From: Diatrype stigma
Lineage: Eukaryota; Ascomycota; Sordariomycetes; Xylariales; Diatrypaceae
Direction of reading: 5' to 3'
DNA length: 64,000 nucleotides
NCBI GenBank assembly: GCA_022225965.2
Contig: JAKJXP020000098.1
Coordinates: 62,001-126,000 of the forward strand
Shown: positions 22,002 to 34,600 of the stretch, piece after piece
Layout: each line of letters opens with the position of its first letter
Position numbering within the stretch: the first letter of the stretch is position 1
Made by a program: the position numbers and the translations under genes
The notes under the pieces: generated by a model
What the model was told of the DNA's origin: nothing
What the model saw: only the letters and a program-made list of their open reading frames with translations
Database searches by the model: none

Positions 22002-23766
22002 CTACTCGCTCCTCGGCGGCCACTTCACCCTCCGCTCGGCGCGAACGTACAGGTTGTTCGGGCGGATCAGCTGGAACATGGGGTCGTAGTCGATGGGGCC
22101 GTCCTGGGCCTTGCTGAATTGGTACCGGTAGACCAGCTTGGGCAGGAAGGTCTTGACCTCCATCAGCGCGAAGTTGAAGCCGATGCACATGCGCGGGCCC
22201 GTCGCGAAGGGGATGTACGAGCCGTTGGGCCGGTTCTTGACCGCGTCCGAGTCCCACCGGTCCGGGTCGAACCGCGCCGGATTGTCCCATAGGTCCGTGT
22301 TGTTGTGGATGTGGTGGATCGCCGGGATGACGATCGAGTCCTTCGGCAGCTTGTAGCCGCCGGGCAAGATCATGTCCACCTTCGACGTCCGCGCCGGCTG
22401 GTAGGACGGGTTGTGTCTCCGCTGCGTCTCCTTGACGTACTTGTCTAGGAACGCCAGCTTGTTGATGAAGTCGGCGTCCATCTTGGTGTTCTCGTCGAAG
22501 CCGTTGTCGACGAGCTCCTGCAGAAGCCGTTCCTGCATGCCGGGGTACGTGACGAGGCCGTATATGAGCCAGGATAGCAGACTGGATGTCGTCGTGAAGC
22601 CGGCACCGGTAGCAACCACTAGAGGCTCCATGATCCTGTCTCGGGGCAGCTTGTTGCCTTTGTTGTCGGTGGCTCGGATGCAATAATCTATAACGCGGGT
22701 TAGCATATCGCCTGCTTCGAAACGAGAAGTTCAGAAGAATGGCACTCACCAACCATGTTCTCAGCTCTCAGGGCCGCCTCCTGAAGCTCGAGATCCTCCG
22801 TACCCTTGGATGCTCTCTCTATCGACTCGTTGACCATCTCAATGATGCGATATCTCGCGTCCCGGAGTCTCTTCGGGTCGCCGAACGGGAGCATGGCATA
22901 CCAAGCTCCCATCGAGGTGACTTTCTTGTTGAGAGACAACGTTTCCGCTATTCTCATGACCATCTCGTGGAGGTGTGCGTCCACTGAGGTGAAGTGCTTG
23001 AAATCCATCCCTAACACCAACTTGCCGACGGCCTGGGATCCCATCTTCAACATGTATGGGTAGACGTTCCAGGCTTCCTCCCGCTCGTCAAGTTCGTCGA
23101 AAACCTTGAAAGAATCCTCGACAGTCGCCTGCATAGTCGGAGCATAGTGTCTAACCGCCTTTGGTCCGAAGGCTGGGGGGAGGAACTTGTGGGCTGTCCT
23201 CCACTCCTCGGTATCGGTGTCACCCAAGAAGACGCCGGCCTCTTGGTTCTTGATGGGGTAGAGCGGGTGGCCTTCGATGATGTTCTTGGTGAAGAAATCG
23301 GTCTCTCCGAAGACGATGTTGGAGAGCTTGGGATCGTTGGTTTGATACACTGTGCTGCCCATGTTTGACGTCTTGAAGAGAGGGCCGTACTTCTCGAAGA
23401 GACGTTGATGGTTTCCCAGGTGATCCGGGTACACTTCAAAGTAGTTGCCGATGTATGGCAGCCCCTTCGGGCCGGGGACTTCCTGCACCGATTTGCCATC
23501 GATTGTGATGCCAACTGCGTCCTCTGACGAGATGATATCGGATATGTTTGTCAAGCACACATCCTGTGCGACGAAATCGATCCCTAGACGTATGTTAGAT
23601 GTGACCTTGTTAATGAGGATCTGGTAGGCTCACCTTTGGGGTCGACAATAGCGAAATGTGAGGCAACGAGATGGCGCAGGCCTTCCTCGTCGGTCTTCGG
23701 AGGCACCTCAATCTCCCTCGCAAGGGTAGGGTCTTCACCGCGAAGGTAGAATTTTTGGATAGACAT
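22002..23766 (-). CDS. Cytochrome P450 with non-membrane N-terminal extension
   Basis: Three exons, 23634-23766, 22750-23583 and 22002-22687, join in phase to 550 aa. The heme ligand is Cys490 in FATGPRMCIG, the ExxR pair is Glu409/Arg412 in KETQR, and an RFDPDRW stretch lies between them, so this is a complete P450. Two things are odd. There is no N-terminal membrane helix; instead about 80 mostly polar residues precede the Pro-Gly hinge PGPKGLPYIG at 81-90. The I-helix reads A351-G-F-T-T-T, so the acidic residue of the usual AGx(D/E)T motif is absent. The family number and substrate are not recognisable to me. The neighbouring divergent cytochrome b5/b5-reductase could feed it electrons (inference). 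The hydroxylation target may be a lipid or secondary metabolite. Confidence 0.9.
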
Positions 23767-25149
23767 TATTATGTGGGATCGGCGATATTATTTATTAGAG
23801 CTATGATGACAATAGGACTGTGGTAACGTCGAAGTGCCACGACGGAGCTGGATGCAATCGAGTACATATGGTATTGGTGAAACGCCCTCCATGACGAACT
23901 CAGACCCTTTCGCCCCTTAAAAAATAAATGGATATAGTCGTACGTGACGTGCCTTTACGTCGACTTGCCGAGGCAAGTATTGATAGCTATTTGTCTAGAC
24001 CTAAAAGTACACATGCCAGGCATGCCTAGGAACTCGCTATGCCTAGGAACTCGCTCCAGCATTTCGGTATCACTACCAGCTAAGTAACTAGTGGTGTGCG
24101 GATGAAATCTCTAGCTGGGCAGCTGGCTGTGTTACTCCCTCACCCTGCCTGCGGAGGTTCTTGATTCACCTAGCTAGTGCAGCTACGCCAATCGGAGGGT
24201 GCGGATTATGCGACGCCTCGGCATTTTTCCCATTCTGCAGTATCGCGTTTTCCCGTCAGCAGGGTTCGCCGCGGCTTGTTACCTAGCCACGCTGTCTGGC
24301 TGTGGGCCGCTTGCTTATCTGGGATTTAAACAACGCGGACGCTAGGAGTAAGGCGATTGATTGACTCAAGGGTTTACTTTTGTGGCTCACGGGAAGCTCC
24401 TAGAGTTACTAGGGTAGGTAGTTATTAGAGGTAGGCAGGGTAGGTTTAGCAGGCCAGGGGCGTGAAGACTTGGTATCCCGGGAAGCTATTCATGCAGACC
24501 CGGTATTCATCATAGCTGACGTTTACCACCTCACTGATCTACCAGCCGAGGTGCAATTCGCTCGAGACATCAAGATTTTACGATGACATGTCTGGTTCGA
24601 TGAATATACGAAGACATTCGCGCCTCCTCATATCGAGAGATGGCTTCGCTTATGTGCGGCAAATGCAGCAATGAAGCAATATCTAACTCAATGACGCTTT
24701 ATATTACCAAGCAAGCCCCTAGGTTATCTGACAAGGGCGACTTTCCGGTACTATGTAGTGGGCCTCGATTATGCTCACGGAGCCTAACGAACGACGGCCC
24801 TTCTAGGCCGGGGCTTTGAATAAGTCATTGCCAACTAAAGTATTCGTGCTCCACAGCCTCGTCGCAATCTCTTCAGTCCACCTAAAGAAGAAAAGCGAGG
24901 AAAAATCTTGCGAACCTCGGCACTGACCAAATCGGGAAGGATCGTGTTAGATCTCGTCCCATAATCAGGTATCCTAAAGAAGTGTGAGAGAGATTCTAGA
25001 AAATGCCTATATACGAGACGAAGTCCTGGGACTCATGGCCCCTTTTAAAGTGGGCGGTGCCTTGCTCTGTCACCTTACTATCTTTGATCTTTGATACGCT
25101 GTCAGATTGAAGAAGACTGCGAGTCAATATATATAAGCACACACCGAAA
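23767..25149. promoter_or_regulatory. Divergent promoter region, P450 / b5-reductase
   Basis: About 1.4 kb separates the start codons of the P450 (minus) and the cytochrome b5/b5-reductase fusion (plus). No gene lies within it, so it must contain both promoters. A short repeated block (GCCTAGGAACTCGCT) occurs twice at about 24024-24053. I could not identify a specific operator. Confidence 0.5.
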
Positions 25150-26646
25150 ATGGCATCAGAAAGCCCCGAATTTACGGCGAAGGACGTCGCCGGCCACAGA
25201 GATGCCGCAGATGCATGGATGGTAATTCATGGTGAAGGTGCGTGAAAGCCCGCTGCAACGCGTCAAGGAGGAGAAGGAAAGTGGAATGGAAGTTATTGAC
25301 GATTCGATCTAGTGTATGATGTTTCAAAATACATCCATGACCATCCGGGCGGCGCCGAAGTTCTGATCGAAGCCGCCGGTGCCGATGCTTCGGAGGCGTT
25401 TGATAATGCTGGTCACTCAGAGGACGCCTCGGAGATCATGGCGGAGTACCGCATCGGAAAGCTCAAGGGATTTGGCAAGAAGTTAGCGCCAAAACCCGTC
25501 AAGCTGGTCACGGAATTCGTCCCCCGGCAAGAGGGCGGCGGCAAGAAGACCAGCAACCGGGGGCCGAAAGCGGTCGGCGCCGCGGCGGCCATCACCATCG
25601 GGGCCGTGGGGCTCTACTGCGCCTCCTCTAGCCTGGAGCTGTCCCGGAAGCTGCCAGCTCTCCCCAAAGGTCTCATCCCCAACCTGCCTTCTTCGCTCAG
25701 CATCGGACGGTCGCGAGGTCAAGGCTTCGGCTTTTTCGAGGGATTCCTGGCCGCCTCGGTGATCGTTGGCATCACCGGCAGCGTACTATCGCAGAAGTTC
25801 ATGAAGTTGATACATGCGCACTCGACCTTCATGAACTACCCTCCCCACCTCCGCCTCCCGAAGAAGGTCAAGCAGGACCCCTTGCTCCGGAGCGGCTGGC
25901 TGCACCCGACCACGTTGCAGAGCTTACCCTTGGTGAAGAAGGAGCTCATCTCGCCAAACACGTACCGCTTCGTATTCGAGCTCCCGACGCCGACCACGGT
26001 CCTGGGCTTGCCGATCGGTCAGCACGTCGTCATCACGGCCGTCGTGAACGGGCAGTCCGTGAGCCGGTCCTACACGCCCGTCTCGAACAACGCGGACCTC
26101 GGGGTGCTCGAGCTGGTCATCAAGTGCTACCCGACGGGCGCCCTGACGGGCGGCTACCTCGAGAAGCTGCAGGTCGGCGACGAGGTGCAGTTCCGCGGGC
26201 CCATCGGCGCGATGCGGTACAAGCGGGGGATGTGCAAGCGGATCGGCATGCTGGCGGGCGGCTCCGGCATCACGCCGATGTACCAGGTGATCCGGGCGAT
26301 CTGCGAGGACGACCGGGACACGACCGAGGTCAGCCTGATCTTCGCGAACCGGACCGAGGAGGACATCCTGCTGCGGGACGAGCTGGAGGCCTTCGCGCGC
26401 CGGTACCCCCGGAACCTGAAGCTGCACTACATGCTCGACCAGCCCCCGGCCCAGTGGGCCTACGGCCGCGGCTATGTCACCAAGGAGCTCATGGCGGAGC
26501 GCTTCCCCGCCCCCGCCCCCGACGCCAAGATCATGATCTGCGGGCCGCCCGGCATGGTGGGCGCCGCGAAGAAGGCGCTCGTCCAGCTGGGCTTCGAGCA
26601 GCCCAAGGCCACCTCCAAGATGGGAGATCAAATATTCTCGTTTTAA
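25150..26646 (+). CDS. Cytochrome b5 / NADH-cytochrome b5 reductase fusion
   Basis: Two exons, 25150-25237 and 25313-26646, join in phase to 473 aa. The N-terminal 80 residues form a cytochrome b5 domain with axial heme ligands His40 (in DHPGG) and His64 (in NAGHSE). Two moderately hydrophobic segments at about 115-135 and 169-190 could hold the protein at the ER or outer mitochondrial membrane. The C-terminal part is a ferredoxin-reductase-type module with the FAD motif RSYTPVSN, the NAD-binding GGSGITPMY and CGPPGM. It would pass electrons from NADH through FAD to the fused heme and on to an acceptor. Canonical fungal Cbr1 lacks the b5 domain. The divergent P450 is the obvious candidate acceptor, but sterol or fatty-acid enzymes are possible. 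Confidence 0.93.
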
Positions 26647-29373
26647 GAGCACGGAGGGAAGCATTGAACGATGTTAAGGCAGGGAATAACTTTAGACTTA
26701 AACTACATTATAGATATATAAACCTAATATACCCCACCTCGATGGTCCTATTTGCCAATCATGAACTCGAACATTATATTTGGATGATCCCTGCCACACG
26801 TGTGATCATGGGTGTGTATAATGCGGAGGTATAGGTCGTTGTGTGACGATTACCGTGATATCTCTGTGTAAACAATGCGGTTTTGATGTCTACACTACCT
26901 TACACAGGGGTAAAGTTGGGCCCCTGGAAAAGCATGGAGTCCAGCACTAGCTGAAATATGTCAATTTTCGAAGTGCCGCTATAGAGGATATCGGGTTATA
27001 GTAAATCACTAGGGCCGCGTTGTGCTTGCTTGATATATAGTCTCGATATATATATATATATATATACTACGTATATGGATAGGATAGCCCATCAATACCC
27101 CTTGTGCTTCTAAACTCGAAAACTAATGTCGATCAAGCATGCCGAATATGGCAACGTAAACTTAACTATTAGAATCAAGTTATGTTGGGAAGGTAGTTAT
27201 GAGCAGGGAGGAGGCCTCCACCAATAATACAAAACCGCCTGCAGATATCCGGTGTGCAATTATTGATGAGCTATATATACAACAGATAGTCCCAAGTCGG
27301 AGGTCTTTGTATTGCAGATAGAGACATGCGTAGCAGCCTCGGCAATGTGGTGGCAAGTTTTCGGAAGCTTTAACATCCACAATAGTATATGAAATGGTTG
27401 CGCTGGGTATTTGAACTTCTGATGTATTATGGTTGTCCAACTGTTGCATGTCGAGAGTGACATAGACTAAGACTATACCAGTGCCGCTTTTCTTAGCTGA
27501 CTGGGTTTCGAAGCTCTTGTGACGAAAGAGAACAGCGAGAACATGAGAAGGCCTGCGAGGATATTCAGGACGTGGCGACGGCGGTGACAGCCTATTCGGG
27601 GAGGAGTAGATACAAGATCCTATTTTCGGTTGAGATACAACACTGTATATGAAGGGTTACTATCAGCGGCGATATGCTAGTTTTTGTTGGAGAATGGGGC
27701 TTTGCTGGGGACTAACATCGAGCACGAGCATCGACTAGTATACAATAAGCAATCTGGTGTTCGTCCTGAAGTATAGCGCTATGGAAGCCCAAACAACGAG
27801 TGTAGCTCGGTCTGGGTCCAGACACATCCGCGTAATACTTAATGGTTCTCTGGCTGGTTTTCCTCCCCAATCGCTCGAAATATAGCAGCAGCAGTGCTCC
27901 CTGTCTACTATATACTGGGTTTCCAATACCAACTAAGCCCATTTTCAGACTCATCTATTTAGCAGGTAGACCATCTACCTAGCAGCTAGGTATTAGCCAG
28001 ACAAGTCATAGACTACAAAGCGGATTTTCACTCCTGTCGATTACGAGCAAAGGCCCTCGGTTGCCTTACCTGGGATGTTGCAGCAGTAAATACGGAGATA
28101 CCTACCTAGGTACTCACTCGCCACCCGATGCTGCGGCTCCGCAGTGTCGCACAAGGAGTCCGCCTGATCGTCTACCTTGCCCGGCTTCATGGGCCGGGAG
28201 GGTTTGGCACGCATAACCTACCACTTGGTTCGGCCACGTGCCCATCCAAATACGACAGGAGTGGTTGCTCTTGGACGAGCATAGATGCTTATTTAGAGAT
28301 TAGGAGGTGGTCCTACGCCTCCATCAGTTGGCTGTCAGAATTGCAGTTATGGTCCGTAGAGAAGCTATTGCAGGTGCAAAGCAGAAAGCAGCTGCAGGAA
28401 AGAAACTGATGATGTAGATTCAAAGGAATCTAAGCAGGTGGAGTGCTAGAAGGCGGTTGCTTAGGTGTGGGTAGTGCCACTAGGGCACTAGCCACGCAAC
28501 AGAAGCTAGATAAGTAAGAGCCCCATGAGGAATCGAGGGGGCCGCTGCTGCTGTAAGTCTACCATGGGCGTGAATCGTGAATCATGATCACACATGAAAA
28601 GTTTCGTATGAAAAACTAGGCTACGCGGATATATATAGCTCAGTGAGCGTGTGAATCGGGTAGAGGGATTATATGCATGTAACACCCTATTCATTGGTGT
28701 AGTAATGCACACGAAGTAACCCTCATGCATGTTTTAGTAATAATATATACTAAGCAACAATGGCACTTTTCTCTCTCTCTTATTTACACCCGGTACCATC
28801 GTGAATACCTGAAGCAACATAACGAGGAATGTAGCTCGACGTGCTATAAGTACGACTGTATAGACTAAAGGAATGGACTCCATTTTTTATAGCATTGGCT
28901 AAAATATGGAAGGAACTTACTGGAGGCGGTATTAATGGTAAGAAATGTGTTTATGTACTCAAGCATACCATGCCCCTTTTTCGTATATCACAGGGTCGCA
29001 TCTGAGAGTGACGACCCCAACTCCCCCAACTCCCCCATTTTCATACGGATACCTGAGCAGCCTGAGGATGATATGCTGACATCTGACACCTGGAGTACCA
29101 GAAATAGACAGCCATAGGGTGGCTTTCAATTGTGACCAAGAATGGTTGGTAATATGTATGTTCAGGAGGAATGGTATCAGGTTCTACGTAGGATATGTGA
29201 GCCCCCTGCAGGATGTGTGAGCATCCATTATCCATATTCCATTAGAACCGGGACCCATTAAGATATCCAGCTGCCAATCCGGCGGGGCAGTTGCTGGGTG
29301 GCCTGGCAGCCTGGAAATCCAGTAAAACACACTGGACCTGCAGTATTATATCAATGTCACCTACAAAGTGCGA

Positions 29374-29430
29374 TACGAAATACGAATAGTACGAAATACG
29401 AATAGTACGAAATACGAATAGTACGAAATA
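29374..29430. repeat. 16-bp tandem repeat
   Basis: About three and a half identical copies of the 16-nt unit TACGAAATACGAATAG are visible. No coding role is seen. Confidence 0.85.
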
Positions 29431-30475
29431 GAGTGGGGAAAGGTACATAGGCATGAATAGTGGAAGGTAGGTACCTAGCATACACGCCGTGCACCTGCAT
29501 ACTGCATAACCACGCACAGATTGCCCTACGCACCCAGGCAGCTGCCGTCCTCTTTCAAGCTTTCAAGCTTTCAAGGTTACCTTAGGTACCAGCCTGTTCG
29601 TACCTGGCCACCGGCCACTGCGTACCTACAATTCATACAATTACATAAACCTGACCTAGTGACTAGAACCTTGGAATTATCCACCCTGTCACCACGCTTT
29701 AATCATCAATTTACTGCCTGCCAGCAATTGGCCTACCAGCAACCTTGAAGTGAGTTCCTGGAAGGAGACACCAGCAAATACCTGCAAACACGCAAACAGT
29801 GAGCGAGGGAAGAGTGGAAACTCCTTCTCCCCTCCCCGCTCCCCCCTCCCCCAGCTGGCACGACATTGCAACGCACGAGGCGAACACCTGCACCCCGACA
29901 CCGCGCTGTACCCAAAGGCTACCTACCGGCTACCAAGAGGCCTGTCGTGAGGTCGCTAACGTCCCGCTACCACGTTCCAGGGTCTACTACTTCGCAGGTA
30001 CAATACATCTAGTACATTTCATCTAGTCACCGCCTGCCTTGAGTGCTCGGGCACTCGGGTAACTTGCTACCTACTCCTCAAGCTACCTACTGCTACCCCT
30101 CGTGCGGTGGTGTGGCTGTGTGGGTAGAGAGCTGCAGACCAGCAGCCAGCGGCCAGCAGACAGGACCGAGCTGACGAGCTCTCTGACTGTATTGTACATC
30201 CATCAATCTATCGTGCATACCGACCCATCCAGTTCGATAGGATCTCAACTGTCCAACACTAGGTAAGTGGGATTCGTTTCGTGTGCAAGCCGCTCTTGGC
30301 CTTTGCTCGGTGATGAGTGATTAGTGATGATTGATGATCGATGGATCGACGGATGGAACGATACTTCCTGGTGTTTGCGTGAGAGCGACCGAGTGGAGTG
30401 GGTGAATGGGCAGGCAAGTGGGTGAGGTGAGAATGAGATGTCGAGGTGCAAATGCCTAACAACCAACATCAATCT

Positions 30476-30528
30476 TTCATTCATTCAATCAATCGATCAA
30501 TCAATCGATCAATCAATCAGTCAATCGA
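30476..30528. repeat. CAAT/CGAT simple repeat
   Basis: Tandem CAATCAAT/CGATCAAT units cover about 50 nt. They lie in the presumed leader region of the kelch/BTB gene. Confidence 0.8.
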
Positions 30529-31679
30529 CTTGCAACCAGCAAGAACAAACAAGGTGATGTCGAAGTCGAGATCTCTGTCTCGTTACTCGTTACTCGTTAC
30601 TTCGACTAAGTTTCATCCATTCCTTCGCCTGTCTAGTCCCCGACCCATTCTCAGCCCACAGGGAAACAGACCAGACGGACACGATATAGTCAATGTCCTG
30701 ATGCCCCAGTGCCCCAATGCCCCGAAATCCCCTAATCCAAACCTTATTTCTTCTGCCCTACCGCCTTGTTGCCCTGTCACCAACGGCGTCACCGGCGCCG
30801 CCGGCTAGTTATCACCCTTTCTTCTAGAAAGAAGCTGAACCTTGCCCGGCCCATTCGCATTTGCCTCCTAACACCGGCTGGCGACCGTAACTTGTCACCT
30901 TGTGCGCGTTGTCCGAGCTTTGTTACTTGGTTATCTTGACTAAATGCCTTACACTTACTACACTACTACGGATACAACTCCACCAAACCCAAACCCCCGG
31001 CCACGCACCGCGCACAGTCCTGAGCCCGATCCCTGCCTGGCATAGGGATTCGTATCTTGTCTGCTTGTCTTGGCTCTCACCTTGGTCTTCGCAGCGCTGG
31101 GCCTTTTTTCTCCATCCTTTCATCTTCATCTTCATCTTCACCTTCACCTCCACCCTCCGAACCAAGGCAGCGGACGTGGGCTTGTCTTATATGACTACAC
31201 CGCCAACATACACACAGAAGCACCCGTGCCCGTGCCCTTCCCCCTATTTCGCCGTAGTATTCGGCTCCTACTCGGGCCTACCGCCCCGCTCCTTCCTCAA
31301 GCCATAACTATTATGATTACACCCTCAACCATCAACCCTAGATGCCTACGAACCCTCATGAACCCCTACCGAGCAGCCCCAACAGCCTTGTCTTGTTCAG
31401 CGCCTGCTGCCTGGCCCTAATTCCCGGGTCGGGATCCAGATAAAACATCCTTGACCCCTTGTTCTACTCCCAATTCTACCTTGTCTGTTTGGACATTTGC
31501 CCATTCGCCAGCTGCCCTAGGCTCTTGTATTTGTCCCGCCATTTATTTTGGACTAATACTCGACGACTGAATCGACTTGCGTCCAATTCGCCTATTGCAC
31601 AGTTGGGAACGGGGGAAGAAATTGGACTAGACTAGACTAGACGAACTGGGAAAGATAAAAGGGAGGGGTGTGGCTAATC

Positions 31680-34600
31680 ATGTCTGGTTATGGACTGACG
31701 TCGGAGTCAACAGGTGGCCGAGACAGCCCACGCATCCGGGACTACGAAGCCAACGGTGATTTTCCAGAGCCTCCCTCAAACTCTGAATCTCGCAACTCAG
31801 AATCCCGATCCCAATCTACCTCGAGGTCACCGGGCGACATCCTCTCCGACGTTTATCGTGGTATCAGAAAGGCTATACCCTCGCGCGAGGAATCCGCCAA
31901 ACCTAATAGAGCACCGTCGAGATTGGTACTCAGGTCCTTCTCTGCCAATCCGAGCCCACCTCCACCTTCAGCAACGTTAGGGGGACCAGCCCACTCGACA
32001 CCACCGCCCCCGAAACACCCATTTCAACAGCCCCAACTTCCTCCGTCCAAGCATGGCCGGAATCTGAGCTTGCTGGACAGCCTCGAGAAGCCATTGCCGG
32101 AACCGCCGCCGCCCTCTCTCTCTCCTACGACGCCCCTGGCATCTGCACTAAACAACGTTCAGACTAGCTTGAGTTCCATAGTCGATAGTGATTACGAGTC
32201 CGAGTCCGGGTCAGTCAACGATATCATGAACGGGGCCAAGACCCGCGCTATAGATCAAAATAACCATCCAATGATTTCCAATCACATGTACAACGGGGAG
32301 CACGATATGTCCAGCAGCCAGACGAGTGTAGCAAGCTCATCAAGAAATGATGGGCGCGATAGTCATACCAACCAGCCCTCGCGAAATGGCTCGCTCGCGC
32401 CGGGGCAGTCTCCAAACCCGTCGTCTGCAGCAGCTAGGACGGCCTCCACCGGCGGCGCCGGTTCTGCCGTCGGAACCCCGTCTACTTCCGGTTCTTCGGC
32501 TCATCTTTCCGGGCTCATGTGCAACGTACATCGGACCACGGGGCGGGAACCGCGTCCACTTGTAGGGGCGACTACCACGGTACTAGGAGATAAGCTATAC
32601 GTTTTTGGTGGGAGGACATTGTCGCGAAGTCGACCTGCGCCCCTTACATCGGATTTGTACGAGCTAGACCTCATCAGAAGGCACTGGACCAAGATCGATG
32701 CCGTCGGGGACGTCCCCCCACCCCGTTATTTCCACTCCATGTGCGCCTTGGGAGACACCAAGATGGTTTGCTACGGCGGCATGTCCCCGACGACCAACGA
32801 GCCCACCTCGGCCTCTCCCGATCAGCAACCCGAAGTCACAGTCATGTCTGACATATATATCTATGATGTATCAACCAAGAAATGGACCTACATCCCGACG
32901 CAGGATCCCCCGCAAGGTCGTTATGCGCACTGTGCGTGCATTCTGCCGTCGTCCGCCTCGTTCATCTCCCACAAAGCACCTCTTTCCGCGCTGCAACACA
33001 ACCCCTCAAGTGGAAACCCAAACGAAGGCAGGATAGGCATCAACATCGATGGGGCTGGAGGCGCCGAAATGATTGTGGTCGGGGGTCAAGATGCTGCCAA
33101 CCATTACATTGAACAAATCAGTGTCTTCAACCTCCGAAGTCTGAAGTGGACCTCGACACAGTCGCTGGCCAAATCCTGCGGCGCCTATAGAAGTGTCGTT
33201 GCCCCCTTGCCTCCATCCGTTACCGCTAAGATCGGTAAGGCTAGTGCTGGCGGTATGCGACAGGACAGCATCAGCCATGAGGCAAGGGAGCCCGGTTCCT
33301 CGATGCTGATCTATTCCAACTACAACTTCTTGGACGTCAAGCTTGAGCTCCAGATACGAGGGCCAGATGGTTCGTTAGTCGAGAAGCCTATGTCGGGAAC
33401 GTACTCACCCCCAGGCTTGCGGTTCCCTAACGGCGGCGTCATCGACACCTACTTTGTCGTAAGCGGCACGTATCTTACGAGCTCGAAGCGTGAGTACGCT
33501 CTGTGGGCTCTAGATCTGAAAAACTTGACTTGGTCCCGAATCGATGCGGGAGGTTCCGTGTTCAGCCAAGGCAGTTGGAACAGGGGCGTCCTGTGGAATA
33601 GGAGAAACACCTTCGTCATCCTGGGCAATCGAAAGCGAAGTCTAGTCGACGACTACAACCATCGCCGCATCAACTTCACCAACATGTGTACAGTGGAGCT
33701 AGAAGCTTTTGGCTTCTATGATAATCCTCGCAAGATCTCGCCTCTGTCGGGCTTCGTATCAGCCAGCAGCCCCTACCAGGAGCCCGGCTTAAGTGTAGCA
33801 AGAAAAGCCGGCTGGACGGGTGGAGGTAGAGCCCACTCACGTGCCGCGGAGGAGTTGGGCGAGAAGGCCTTGGCACTCCGGGAGATGGCCGACATGGATA
33901 TTCTCTGTATTAATGGCGAAAGAATACCTATCAATTCACGAATAGTCGGCCGGCGCTGGGGTCCTTATTTTGTTCAGCTTCTGCGAGAAGGCGCTGCGAC
34001 ACAGGACGGGAGCGACGCGGCAACGTTGAGGACAGGCGTTTCTGGCCCTGCCGGTACGCGTATGTCTACCTTGACCATTACCCAGTCGAATAGGACTGGG
34101 GGAGATGGTAGTAGTAATCTGTCTACGGCGACTACCCTAGGTAACCAGTCGGTAGGGTCCAGCAACCCGCCTAGTACGGCCAGCATCTCTGGCGCCAGCG
34201 GCTCATCAGATCCTGTCAATATCAACTCGGCGCCAACGCCTGCGACTTTGCCGCCCACCTCCCGCCCCAGGTGTCTGTATCTCCCACACACCTTTCTCAC
34301 CGTTCAAGCCCTTCTTCACTTTCTCTATACTTCGACTTTACCTCCGCCATCCTCTCCCCTGTGTACCCCACAGATTCTCTGCTCTCTCCTTCAGATTGCT
34401 CGGCCGTATAAGATCGACGGTCTATTGGAGGCCGTGGTTGAGCGCTTACATGCACTCCTCGACTCCCGTAATGCCGCAGCTGTGTTCAACGCCACGGCTA
34501 TGGCTGCGGGTGGCGGCCGTGGTGTGGATGGCAGCCTGAACCCGAACGTGCTCATCAACGAAGCGCCGTATTCTAACGCTTCCAACGGTCGTTCGCAGTC

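Larger units (their letters stand above)
26647..31679. other. Long intergenic region and kelch/BTB leader
   Basis: Five kb without a clear gene. An AT dinucleotide run lies at 27044-27066. A 159-codon minus-strand frame at 27180-27656 has an ATG only at 27449 and no recognisable family. A 16-bp tandem repeat lies at 29374-29430, and CAAT/CGAT repeats lie at 30476-30528. From about 29500 onward the plus strand is pyrimidine-rich, which suggests a long leader for the kelch/BTB gene. No supported coding gene. Confidence 0.5.

Noticed and set aside
26124..26834. Plus-strand 236-codon frame and opposing minus-strand 246-codon frame
   Set aside because: Both are shadows of the GC-rich b5-reductase module, which has intact FAD and NAD motifs in its own frame.
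30900..31420. Overlapping short frames before the kelch/BTB gene
   Set aside because: They lie in a pyrimidine-rich presumed leader, lack a domain, and one starts only at a non-ATG codon.
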